Both the position numbers and the translations under genes were made by a program. The notes beneath the pieces are model-generated. The model worked only from the letters and a program-made list of their open reading frames with translations, made no database searches and was not told the origin of the DNA. Shown here in pieces: positions 49,301 through 61,500 of a stretch of DNA of 64,000 bases. The first letter of the stretch is position 1, and each line of letters starts with the position of its first letter. Source of the DNA: Rhodosporidiobolus odoratus (taxonomy: Eukaryota > Basidiomycota > Microbotryomycetes > Sporidiobolales > Sporidiobolaceae); assembly GCA_034387635.1 (NCBI GenBank), contig JAOANU010000016.1, positions 868,001 to 932,000 on the forward strand. The letters are read 5' to 3'.

Positions 49301-50780
49301 ATGCTCTTACGCTTCCGTTTGAACTCGCCTGCTCGTCTATCTCTGCGTACTTTATCCACCACAGCACACATCATGTCCCGTCACCCTCCGTTCAAGCAGG
49401 TGCCTTCGATGATCCGTCCCTCCACTCTCGTTCAGCCTTGGGCTAACATCGCTCAACTCGACAGGTTGAGGCCACCCGTCCCGACTTTGATGCCGATGAG
49501 CAATGGCGGACTACCAAGGTGCATCCGATCCTTCGTGTTAGTCTTGCCGTTTAAGCTGACCCAGCCTCCCCACTTCCTCCATCTCGCGTCTCTTGCAGGT
49601 TCCCGCCCCATCGTGGACTACCGGTTCTGGCGCTAGCGGCCGAGAGGATCTCCCGGGAGTCAAGGAAGGCTTGTGGTCCGCTCAAGATGCAGACAAGGAG
49701 AGCAAGTTCAGGAGGATTGATCCGGACAAGGAGGGCAAGATGGGGCTTTACAAGATGATGATATCGGTGAGCTGCTTTCTCGATCCACTCGGAAAGGAGA
49801 TGGGCTGACTGAGACCCTTTTATGCAGGCTGTCGTGCGTTTTTCGACTTGCCCGTTTCTGTGGCAGTGGCCCGGTTTAACTGACATTCTTCTCGCACTGC
49901 ACCTGCCTTCCTGCTACGAACTCCTTTGGTATTCTTGCTACCATGCAGACCCCCCGACCGATCGGTTTCATCTCGTCGATTTCCACCGACGGCAAGACCA
50001 ACCTTGCTCCCTTTTCCTACTTCAACATTGCGTGCCATGACCCGCCTATCGTCATGCTTTCCTTCACCCACCCGTGCATAGATTCTCCATAGCCCGAATG
50101 CGGCGGATACGAGACTGACTGTTTACCGCGAGCAGGAACGGCGATGAGCTCAAGGGGACTTGCGAGAACATCCTCGCAACGAAGGAGTTCAGTGCCAACA
50201 TGTGCGACATTGTACCTCACACCACCTAGCACATCGTATCGACCCTAACCTCATTTGCTTTGTAGGATCTCCGAGCCGTTCGTCGAGGCATCAAACTACA
50301 CTTCGATCGACACCCCCAAGGGTGTCTCCGAATGGCCGCTTTCTGGATTGACCCCCGTCAAGAGTGAGCTGATCAAGAGTCCTCGCGTAGGCGAGAGTGC
50401 CTTCTCGATGGAGTGTGTACTTGGTGAGCTATCCCATCTAAGCACCTTTTGAACCAGAGAATGCCGATCTGGCCTTCTCTTTGCACCTGCTCACCCTGTC
50501 CCCTTCTCCAGAACACCACTACCACCTGCACAACGATTCGGGCGCTCGGACCGGTACCGTCGTCCTCGGTCGCGTCAAGCTCTTCCACGTCCGCAACGAC
50601 ATCATCGACCCCGACTCGCTCATCGTCGACACGGGCAAGCTCCAACCCGTCTCGAGGCTCGGAGGGATAACGTACGGTAGGACGACGAGGGTGTATGAGC
50701 TGCCGCGTCCGGTTTGGGCGCAGGAGAAGGAGATGGTGAATGAGGAGGTGGTGAAGAAGGCGACGGCTGGAGAGGCTTAG
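49301..50780 (+). CDS. Flavin reductase-like FMN-binding protein
   Basis: FMN-binding split-barrel protein of the flavin reductase-like family common in fungi; the physiological substrate is unknown. The first ATG (49301) gives MLLRFRLNSPARLSLRTLST, an Arg/Ser-rich, acid-free start that could be a mitochondrial signal; a second ATG at 49373 (MSRHPPFKQ) would remove it. The joined exons read VEATRPDFDADEQWRTTKVP, then the family block YKMMISAVTPRPIGFISSIS, TDGKTNLAPFSYFNIACHDP, ENILATKEFSANMISEPFVE, ASNYTSIDTPKGVSEWPLSG, PRVGESAFSMECVLEHHYHL and TGTVVLGRVKLFHVRNDIID, ending KLQPVSRLGGITYGRTTRVY and a charged tail. The AV in MMISAVTPRP comes from a 6-base exon (49828-49833). The copia 5' LTR ends 149 bases before the start, so the transposon sits in the promoter. 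Confidence 0.9.
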
Positions 50781-51289
50781 ATTGCTTAGACCCATTCGGA
50801 GGATCGCTTAGTGGAGATACATACGATTTGCTCTACACGTTCTCGTCAGGAGTGCGCTAGCTCGTTCAGAAAACGAATGCCGCACGCCGACTCGAAACAA
50901 GGTCAGCTCCAAGACTCGCCCAGGCCAGAAGACAGTTTCCGCTGGCTTTCGGCTACATCGCGCGACGACTTGAATGCGCGCACAGTGATAGTGCTTCTAC
51001 TCAGCAGCATAACTAGCCTCCTCCCATCCGGCCCGCGAGTCTTCGACGCCCTCGACAGCACTTCGTTTATTCCACATTCTCGATCGCAAGTCGGCAAGGA
51101 AGATTCAGGCGGGGAATTGCCAGTGCTAGTCAGCACTTTCAGGTGCTGGAGACGGCGGGATGCAAGCTGAGCCCTTCGGTACGTTCTCCCCAACCATTCG
51201 CGCCTTCGCCCGCTGAGTGCAATTGACGGCCGACTCATGGAGGCCTCCGCGACTGGGCATGCTGACCCTGCTCGCCCGTGTGCGCAGAG
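50781..51289. other. Intergenic: flavin reductase 3' region and REV3 promoter
   Basis: About 510 bases. No gene is supported. A minus-strand 154-codon frame (50903-51367) overlaps the REV3 start and has no family-like content. Confidence 0.4.
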
Positions 51290-54200
51290 ATGGCCGCTAC
51301 AGTCAAGCACACTTCGGATGCCACCAGCGCAGCGCCGTCGGAACCCGCTGCAGCGCCCCACTCGCACCCCTCCGAAGCAGGACCTTCCGCCGTCCCCGAT
51401 CCCTCAGCCCCAAGCGGCGTAGGCGTGTCAGCCACCTCCGCCCCATGGCCAGACTGCTTCATCCGCTTCAGGCTGTCTCACCTTGACTACGTGCTCAACT
51501 ATCAACATTCCTGCTACGACAACCGGAGGTCGCCTTTTTTCGACAAGCCTTTGCGCGCGGTTCCCGAGATTCGTATCTTTGGTAAGACGGATCGAGGAAT
51601 ACCGGTGGTCGCGCATGTGCATGGCGCCTTTCCGTACGTCTTTGTCGAGTATAAGGGAGAGAAGCTGGATCCGGAGAGCGGTACGTTTCTCGTTTTTTTT
51701 GACACTCCTGCTTCCTCTGACGCTTATCGTTACATCCGTCCCGCTTTCCTCTGGTCTGCTTCGTCACATTCGATAGTCAACACATACATCGCCAAGTTGG
51801 CGGTCGCTCTGAATCGCGCACTCGCCCTGTCCTTACCGCACAAGCACAAGAAAGGCGAACAAGCCGCCTACGTCCCCTTCGTTTGTGTTGCCAAGGCGAT
51901 TCCGTTCTACGGCTACGCAGTCGGCGAGCGGCCTTTCCTCAAGATCTACGGCATGCCTCGAACGATGAAGCGGACAAGCGAAATCTTGCGTAGTGGCGCA
52001 GTGTTTGATACCCCGATGGACGTGTTCGAAGATCATTACGGCTTCATACACAAGTTTATGCTCGACATGAATCTTGCCGGAGCAGGTTGGGTGGAGGTCT
52101 CCGATTGCTTGATTCGAGAAGGTGTTCCGGGTGCGTTCAACTTCCCATTGCGCAGTGAGAAGCGGAATGACTGACTTGAATACCTCACTCAGAGCATCAA
52201 CCCACCGATTCAGACGAGTACGATCCCCCTTCCTGCGCAGGCGACTTCGCTACCCGGCTCTACGACTCTCGTACCGTTCCTCCCAGCCGCCTTCATCCCT
52301 CTCCCGACGACGGCGGTCCGACCAAAATCTCCTATGCACCGCTCGAGATCGACTTGCCCATCTCCGCCATCCTGAATCGCCGACGCCTTCAACCGAATCC
52401 CATCCACCACGACTTCGTCGAGCTTCTCAAGCCAGACCTCGTAGCGCAAGGCCGCAAGGTCGCCAGCGTCAAGGAGCTTTGGCTCGATGAAGCCCGGCGC
52501 CGTGCTGCGCGTGGAGAAAACGGTCCATACGATATTAAGGACAACGCACCTCGCGAGTACGACGCTCGCCCGCCTGGTACTCCCAACTTTATCGTCGAGC
52601 CAGGGTACCGGGAGAAGCTTACAAAACGAGTAGCGGAGGACCTCCTCGCCTACAGGCAGCAGATGAGGATGGGTGCGAGGGGTGAAAAGGAACCGCAGTT
52701 TGAGACGTACATCGAGGAGTGGAAGCAGATGATGGGGAAGAAGAGCGGGTGGTTAGACAGGATCAGGACGGCCTTTGATCAGATCGACGCCGTCTTCATC
52801 GAGAGGTTCGAGGAGGATGAACGAACGTCGTATCCGTATGGGGCGTGGGCGGTCAAGGGAGTCGGGCTCGCCATCTCGAGGGAGCAAGAGGAGGAATGGC
52901 TCGGAAGGTGCGGCTCCGCCACCGGTGTTGTTCTGGCAAAGCTCAAAGCGTCGCAAGCGGCGGGAAGAGCAGCACGTAGCCTGGCTCGTCAGCGAGCCGA
53001 GCTGGCTGGCGAGGATCTCGACGACGACGACGATTCGCAGGAGGACGACTTGGATGGGTCGGCGCCTCGTCCCACGCAGGCCGAGAGCCTTGCCCGCTCG
53101 CAGCGAGTTCTGCAGCGCAACGAGCGGCGAGGACGACTTGGGCATGTGGACGAAGGTGCCTGGGATCAGGACGTTGCGGAAGAGAGAGAGGAGGATGATT
53201 ACTGGGGCATGGACCACGGCACCGACCGTGCCTTCTCCGAAGCGCCTTTTGGCGGAAGCGAATACGACAGCGACGAAGCTTCTTCCGTCGCCTCTCGCCC
53301 GAACTCCATTTCGCCGGTCAAGCTGGCGAGTTCTGCATCGCCCGCGAAGCGCCCCGCTAGCTCGCCTCTCAAGCCTTCGCCAGGTGTTCCCGGTGCTAGC
53401 GAATCAACGGCTTCGCCCATCAAGCGATACAAGAGTGATCATACAAAGGGCACTCTACCTCAGTACGCCTTTGATCGTTTTCTTCGGCATCTTAGGGTAT
53501 GCTGACCGTTGTAACGACCAGCAGCGCATCCTCTACATTGGCAGCCGAAACCTATACGCCGTCCCAAACGCGCGCTACCCCGTCTCCTACCTCTTTGTAC
53601 ACCCTCTCTCGCCGTCAAACTTCCTCGTCCGTTACGCCAACCCGACGTCCGCGAGCGAACCCCTTCTCCAGTCCGGACAAAGCTGTATCCGTTCGCGTGG
53701 CACAACCCAGCCCGCTCAAGGCTGCCTTTCCACCTGACGGAGAAAGCGATGCCTCAGCCCTCTTCACCTTTCAGCAGCCTCTGGCGAAGGCAGAAGGCGC
53801 CGCAACAGCTCGCAGACAACTTCAAAATACGTCATTGGCAACAGCTCTCCCACGCGACGCACCTCCGCCCCTCGAGCACTTTCTGCAACCTTCACCCGAC
53901 GCCGAAGAATGCGAAACCGCTTCCCCCCGACGCTCTCCCTCCCCAATGACGCCATCGCAAGCGCTCGTTGAGCTCGAAGATCTTCCAGAAGGGGCTTTCG
54001 AGGACGACTATCAGCCGACCCCGACGATCAGGGAGGACACGTCTTCGCAAGTTCCGGACGAACTTCGCTCTTCCTCCGATTTTCGCTTAGCCGTGCAAGC
54101 ACAGGAAGCCGAGGACGAGGAGGATATCGACGACGATGGACCTCACCGGATGAAGACTGATTCGTCACTCGAGCACACGCCAACGCAGACCCCGCCGTTG

Positions 54201-57200
54201 GTCCAAGAGGAAGACCTCAAGCCCGACATTCCACCTACCTCCCCGCACAAACAGAAGAAACGGGTCGCCTTCCAGCTATCTCGCAGTGTCTCACAGACCT
54301 TGTCGATCGATTCGCAGGCAAGGACACCGACTCCTGCTTCGGCATCGACTGCAACACCGGAACCGGAAAGCAAGGATGTGCCGGGACAGTCTTCCCAGAC
54401 CTCAACAGACTGTTCGTTATCGTTTCGCTATCTACGTCAGCGCCGAGCCTGACATATCTCGCCTGCGTAGCGAACCCGATACATGCCCAACCTCCTCCGA
54501 CAAGGCGACTAGCTTCAGGGCCGCTATCTCAACGATCTTTCGTCTTTGCCGAGCCTCCACCGTCAACGTCCGAGGTCATTGCCTCCCTCGACCGCTATCA
54601 GCGATCTCGCGTTCGGTACCAAGATCCCTTCTACAGCAAAACAGCCGACGTCCCGAGGAAGGTGCGAGAGTACGCCGGTCGGCGTTTTCCGATTGAGGGC
54701 AGCACCATCGCCTATCTCGCACCATTCCAGCATGCGGGAGAAGCAGCGCAGAAGGCGGTTCAGGGGAAACGTCCGGTTTTGCCCCGAGTTAGGAAGGTCA
54801 GGACGTGGGAGTTCGCAGCTAAGCCTCCCAGCAGAGCGGATGCGCTAGACTGGCTGCGTAAGAACGGTGAGGAGGGCGAGGAAGCTAAGAAGCTTGCTTA
54901 CCGACACCACCGCTCGCAGGTGCACACGGGGTTTCCCTTCGCTCATGGCTTCTCTGATCTGCTCATGATCTTTGCCCTGCAGATCGAGGCGCCAACACAG
55001 CATGACAAGAAGAAGTCGTTCACGTCGACGAAAGGTGGCACTGTTCGCGAAGCCCAGCATATGGACGTGCTGAGCATCGAGGTTCTGGGTACGGCTACCT
55101 CGTTTCTTGCCTTTCTCGATCCGCACTAGAATGATCCTCTGTGCAGTCACTACCCGTGCAAACCCACGTAAACCGGGTCAGCACTACCTACCTGACCCCC
55201 AGGAGGACGCCATTCAAGCCATCTTCTACACTTTCCAGAGCGACTCCGAAGACCTCGTCGTCAACGGCCGCTCGGGCAATACTCACGTCGGTGTCATCGC
55301 GATAGGGGATGAGGATGAGCTGAGACGTAAGCTAGGGACAGCAGCGTACACCATCGAACCTGTCGAGGACGAGCGCGAGCTTGTTGAGCTTCTTATCGAG
55401 AAGGTCCGCTTCGAGTGGGATCCTGACTGCTTCGCCGGCTATGAGGTGCACCACTCATCGTGGGGCTATCTACTCGAACGTGCAAATCACGCCTTCGGTA
55501 TGTTTGCCTCGCTAATTGGTTAACGTCGTTCGAGACTAACCTTTCTTTCCGCTGGCAGACTGGAATCTCGTCCCGGAATTAGGCCGGGTCAAGGCGTTTG
55601 ATACAGGCAAGTTTGGCGATAAGCAGAGCGATCGATGGGGTATGATGCAGACGACCACGCTTAACTTCAGCGGCCGTCACGTCCTTTCGCTCTTCCGGAT
55701 CCTCTCTGCCGACAACAAGTTACAGCAGTACTCGTTCGAGCACGTCGTGCATAATTTGCTGTCGAAACGGTGCGCTGTCCTCGCTGAGTACTATGATCAC
55801 ATGTTGCCAACCTTTTTCTACCCTCGCAGAGTACACCATCTCTCATTCAAGACACTCACCGAGTGGTATACTTCGGGAGACGCCACCAAGCTGTCTCGCG
55901 TCTTCGAGTACTGGCGCGACCGCGTCGAGCTCAACATCGAGCTACTCCAAGCTGCGGAGATCATCGACCAAACGTGCGAGTCAGCCCGTGTTTTCGGTGT
56001 AGACTTCAACTCGGTACGAACGCGCGGTAGTCAACACAAGGTGGAGTCTGTGCTACACAAGACCATTTGCAGCGAGAGCTTCATGCTGCTTTCTCCAAAT
56101 CGTCAGCAAGTAAGTCAACCTTGGCCGTCTCATTTCCGCTTTGCGAGACTGACCGCTCCCGTCTCTACCACAGGTTGGAAAGCAGAACGCAGCCGAATGT
56201 CAGCCACTCATCATGGAGCCGACTTCGGCGTTCTACAAGGGTCCGCTTCTTGTACTCGACTTCCAGTCCCTCTATCCATCAATCATGATTGCCTACAACT
56301 ACTGCTACTCGTCAGTCCCGTCTAGTCTGTACCTCAACGTTGAGGGCCGCTGACTGCTTTCGTGCGTGCAGGACCTGCCTTGGACGAGTAGACTCGTTCA
56401 AGGGCAGCTACAAGCTGGGCGTCAGTGAGAGCGATTTGCCGGACGGCCTCCTATATCTTCTTAAGGACCATATCACGAGTATGGATCTTTCTCACGCCTG
56501 GTACATGCAGCCAAGCTGAAGTGTTTCGCTTGCAGTCTCGCCCAACGGCATAATGTTCGTGAAGCCTGAAGTTCGCAAGTCTGCACTAGCAAAAATGCTT
56601 ACAGAGCTGCTCGATACACGAGTGATGGTTAAGGACAGTATGAAGGGTATCGATGATCCCGTAAGTCAAGATGTCGGTTGCTTTCTCTCCCGCGCGCCTA
56701 AGCTGACAGCGCCCCTGGACAGGCCCTGACCAAGCTGTTGAACGCTCGCCAGTTGGCGCTGAAGTTTTTGGCTAACGTATGCGCTTTCTTCCTTTCTCGG
56801 AAGTCAAGCCGTCACCTCATCTTCTCATCTTCTCATCTGCGCAGGTCACATACGGCTATACCTCTGCCACCTTCTCCGGGCGAATGCCTATGGTTGAGAT
56901 CGCCGACGCCATCGTGCAAACAGGTCGAGAAACCCTCGAGCGGGTAAGTCCTGACTCATTATATGCTACCCTGACCTTGGACCAATGCGCCCATCTGCAG
57001 GCTCGCGACGTCATCAACAGCCACAAAGCCTGGGGTGCACAAGTCGTGTACGGCGACACCGACTCCCTTTTCATCTACCTGCCAGGCAAGACGAAAGACG
57101 ACGCTTTTCGCATCGGGTACGAGATGGCCGATACTATCACGCAGCAGAATCCCCGGCCCGTCAAGCTCAAGTTCGAAAAGGTGGGCTTGACTTGATGCCC

Positions 57201-58433
57201 TTTCACGAGTTGGCTACTCATCTTTTCCTTTATCAGGTCTACCTCCCTTGCGTCCTTCTTGCAAAGAAACGCTACGTCGGATGGAAATATGAGAAGCCGT
57301 CGCAGAAGGATCCCGACTTCGACGCGAAGGGAATCGAAACAGTCCGTCGTGACGGTATTCCTGCCACCCAGAAGATGCAGGAGTGGTGCTTGAAGTGCGC
57401 CTTCCTTTCCTCCTTCCTGTTCCGTTTGACGTAGCAAGGCTGCTGATGCTCCTCGCACGCCTGTCCTTGCACGTAGGAGTCTCTTCCGCAATCAAGACCT
57501 CTCGCTCATCAAGGAGTTCGTGCAGCGCCAGTGGCGAAAAATCGAGTCCGGCGACATTTCGCCCCAGGATTTTATCATCGCGAAGGGCGTCAAGCTGGGC
57601 AGCTACGCGTATGTGCTGCTTGCCACTCTCTAGAATCAGCAAGCTGAATGCTGTCCTTACTCCACAGCGAAGGAAGGCTTCCTCCGCCAGGGGCAGCCGT
57701 CGCGACGCGGGCCATGGTCGACGACCCACGAGCGGAACCCGAGTACGGCGAGCGCGTTCCCTACCTGATGTTCCAGGCCGAACCTGGGCAGAAGCAGGTT
57801 CATCGCGCCATCTCTCCCGCTGACTTCCTTGCCGAGCCGTAAGTTGCAGATGCTTCCCTCCCCTCTGCCGATTACAGTCTTCTGACCGGGTACTTTTCTG
57901 CACAGCCGCCTTCGTCTAGACGCAACGCACTACATCACTCGCATGATCATCCCGCCCCTCGAGCGTATCTTCAACCTGATGGGCGTTGATGTCAAATCCT
58001 GGTACCGAGAGATGAGCAAGTCGAAGCGGGTTCTGAAGTCGGGAGGAGCAAACGGTATCAAGCCAGTCATGCTAGACGAGCACTTCATCAGCGATCGCTG
58101 CATCGCTTGCAACGGACCCAAGGGAAACGGAGGTACGCTCTCTTGCTCTTTTTCCTCCGCCGTCCTGGAGCTCAGAAGCTCACGGTTATAACCGCAGGTC
58201 TCTGTTCCGACTGTCTTTCCCATCCGGCACAAGCCACGTTCACCCTTCAGTCGCGCAAGAAAGCCTTGCAACAACGACAACGCGCCCTCCACGACATCTG
58301 CGTTTCCTGCTCCAAACAGCCAATTCAAGAGGTCATCCAGTGTGACTCGATCGATTGCCCTAACCTATACGCGCGCGTACGCAATCAGAACGAGCTAGCC
58401 AAGCTGCCTCACCTTTCCGACCTCGATTTCTAG
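51290..58433 (+). CDS. REV3: DNA polymerase zeta catalytic subunit
   Basis: B-family polymerase that extends past damaged bases in translesion synthesis. The start is ATG 51290 (MAATVKHTSDATSAA); the Rev3 N-terminal domain follows: FIRFRLSHLDYVLNYQHSCY, VPEIRIFGKTDRGIPVVAHV, HGAFPYVFVEYKGEKLDPES, KAIPFYGYAVGERPFLKIYG. A long acidic and Ser/Pro-rich middle probably holds the Rev7-binding site. Conserved blocks resume with FVFAEPPPSTSEVIASLDRY, YQDPFYSKTADVPRK, HMDVLSIEVL and HYLPDPQEDAIQAIFY. Polymerase motifs: A LDFQSLYPSIMIAYN, B ARQLALKFLANVTYGYTSAT, C YGDTDSLFIYL. The C-terminus has two Cys clusters: CIACNG with CSDC (CysA) and CVSC with CDSIDCPNLYAR (CysB, the iron-sulphur site). Total length is about 2,000 residues in roughly 15-20 exons. 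Stop at 58431-58433. Confidence 0.95.
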
Positions 58434-58531
58434 TTTGCCTTCTCTGCATCTTGACTATTCTTCGATCTCTCGGTTTCTGTGTTGTCCATACATCCGTTCC
58501 CATGTTGCTTGCAATACTATCCGGCAGATCC

Positions 58532-61500
58532 TTACGCTTGTACATCTACCGCCAAAGTAGCCGCTCCAGTCTCTGCTACTTCCGCCCGCACAACCGGTCT
58601 TTGCTGTCCTACATCCCGAATGCGAATCTCTCGCCCTGGACCTTCGCTGTAAACATGGTTGATAGGGGACGCCTCGAATTCAGCTTCAGCTGGTCGGACC
58701 GCTAATCGCCAGTCTCCAGCGCGGAAAACACCGGGGCGGGGCAGCCAGAGTTGACTTGAGATGGTGGTGAGGGCGAGGGGAGGCAAGGTTCCGGTATGGG
58801 TGAGAGCGCCGACGAGAATCGCACCTCGTCTGCAAGTTACAGCAAAGGCACAAGCTGGTGAGCAATCAGAAGGAGAGCCAGGCAAGAAAAGGGAGGGAGA
58901 ACGAACGGTGACTCGTTCGCACCGAGGGTGAGAGTGTAAGCTAGTGGGGTTGTCGGAGATAGGTTCCGAATGTCGAACCTTATCGGCCGTACGCATGGGC
59001 TGCGTGAGACCGGATGTCAGAGTGTTAGCTACGAAAAGGAACAAAAGGATAGGGGAAAAAGCGCACCTCGTTGCAAAGTCGTGCTGAACCGTACCGGCGA
59101 CCTCGACTGATACTACAGCCGGAAGCACTTGTCTACCTGCTACGTCTTCTCCTCCCCCTAGTTCGCTCCGTCTCAGTGCGATGAGCAAGGCTGCCCTCTC
59201 TCGCTGACTCTCTTCGTACAACCCACCTCCAGCACTTCTCTCCGCGGCGTCCAACACCGCTCGAAGTGGAGCGTCGAGTGTCGGCGTGGGTATCGAGAGG
59301 GGGAGGAGCAGCTGTCCTGACGTCGATAGAGATGGGGAGGAGTAGGAGACGAGGAGTAAGGCGGAGGAAAGGGATCGGAAGAGCGGGAATATTGACGGGA
59401 GAAGGGCGCGCGGAAGGGTAGGGAACGAGGCAGCGAGGTCGGAGAGGCGGGAACAGTTGTACGAAGCTAGGAGAGATGGGAGCAAGTCGGGGGGAAGAAG
59501 CTCGGCAGAGGTCGAGGATGTCTACGCAAAGAAAGCGAAATCGAGCGTTAGTCTCGGGGCCTTCGAAAGAAAAAAAAGATGATAGAAGCAAAGAGCGCAC
59601 CGATGCGACGCTCGACGTGTTCAGCCCAATCTCCCCAGGTCTGTCTATCCCCACCTCCCGACCCTGCAACAACCCTTCCACCTTCTTGACAGTGAACTCG
59701 ACCGCCTCATCCCTCTCAGTCTCCTCCCTCGGCACGGCATCGAGGGCGAGGAAGAACCGGCTACCATGTTGCCACCCGAGCGGTGAGGCGATGTCTTGCT
59801 CGAAGGACGAACCTGGGGCGAGAGAGAGGGACCAGCGTGGGGAGATGAGGGAGAGGGAGGTGATACGGACGTCGGGAGCGGGGAGGCCGGCGTTGAGGGC
59901 CTACAGAGAGAGTAAGAGATAAGAGTGAAAGGGAACTCTGAGGGAAAAAGGAGAAGGTGCTTACCTCGACATCGAGAATGAATGGACTACCTTCCTTCGT
60001 ATTCGGCCGCACGCCGTACCGAATTTTCAGCGAAGGGAGGACTTGCAGACGATGCACAGCCCGAGTGGAGTAGCATTCGTTCGAGTCATCCTGCACCTTC
60101 AGCCCTATCAGCTTTGCGAGCAAGAAGGAGGAAGGAAGGGTAAAAGACGCGTACCTCGACCCCTTTGAACGCGAACAACCACTTCAACTCCACCTCCCCG
60201 ACCTGATCACCCCTACACAAGACTTCGACTTCGACCCTCTCTCCCGGCTGGAGGGCTTTACCCTGAGGCAAAAGAGGGACAGGTGCATTCGAGCGCAGGC
60301 AATTAGGCACGGCGGTTGTTCCGTCTTCGCGCGATAGGGTAGCGGGAGATGTAAAGGCTGGAGATATGAGCGCAAAGGATGGCTGAGAGCAGATAGCGTG
60401 CAATTCGCTCATCGCAACCCCTCCCACATTCTCCACTCCGATCTTGACCGTTCTCATTTCTCCCTGAACGATCCTTTCCGGTAACCCACCGACTTCCACA
60501 CTGAGCACCGGTACAGGTTGTTTGATCGTGACCGTAAGAGGGTCGGGCGAGCGGATTGACGGTTTCCCGGGTACGGGATGAGAGGGTTTAGAGAAGCGGA
60601 CGGAAGGGGAAGAAAGTTGTTCGGTGACAGGTAAGAGGGAGGCAAAGAGGTAGGAGAGTGAGTGGAAGGTGTAGGTTCCGAGAGTTCGGGCCCGAATGGG
60701 GATAAGAATCTGAAGAGGAAGTGGCATGAATGTTGAAGATCCTGCTGCGTGAAAATGCGAACAGGAAACCGACGTACTTGACTCTTTTCTCCCGGTGCCA
60801 AATCGACTCCACCGACCGGTGACTCGATCTCCAGTTCTCCTTCTCCCGCGCTGGTGTCGACCTGTATATCACCAAGTGACAAGAATGCCTCGAGCGGATT
60901 CGAAACCGGCAGGACCAGGTGGAACAATTCTGTGGTCGGGTCGACACGGCACAGACGTCAATCCTCGCCCACAGTACTCTAGTCGACAAGCGACGCGAAG
61001 GAACGGGCGTACCTCCCACGACCGCCTCCCCCCTCTCCCCGCCTCTCCAGACCACCCTCTTCGGTCCTTTCCCCTCCCCCTTCTTCCACCCCTCAACAAC
61101 CTCCTCCTCCAACCCCTCCCACCCTTCCACAATTCCCTCCCCACGCCCAACTTCCATCCCAGCCACAGCCGCACTTCCAACTCTGACCTTGGCCCGTCTC
61201 GCCTCGACAAGTTTGATCGGCAACTCCCACTTGTTGCCTCCTTCTCCCTCTCCCTTTCGCACCCTAGCTTCCGGACCCAGTTGCATCCAAGCCAACGCGA
61301 AATCTTCCAACCATTCTCCTCCTCCAACCCATCCACCGACTCCCCCTCCTGCTGCTGCTCCTACGCCATGATCTGTTTCCGACTCGCCCGAACCACCACC
61401 ACCACCAGGAGGTACCCCTGCGAGAAGTTGTAAAAAATGATGACAAGCCTCCGAGGCGTGACCGATGGTGTAGGATTGTCGACCGAGGGAGTGATGGAGG

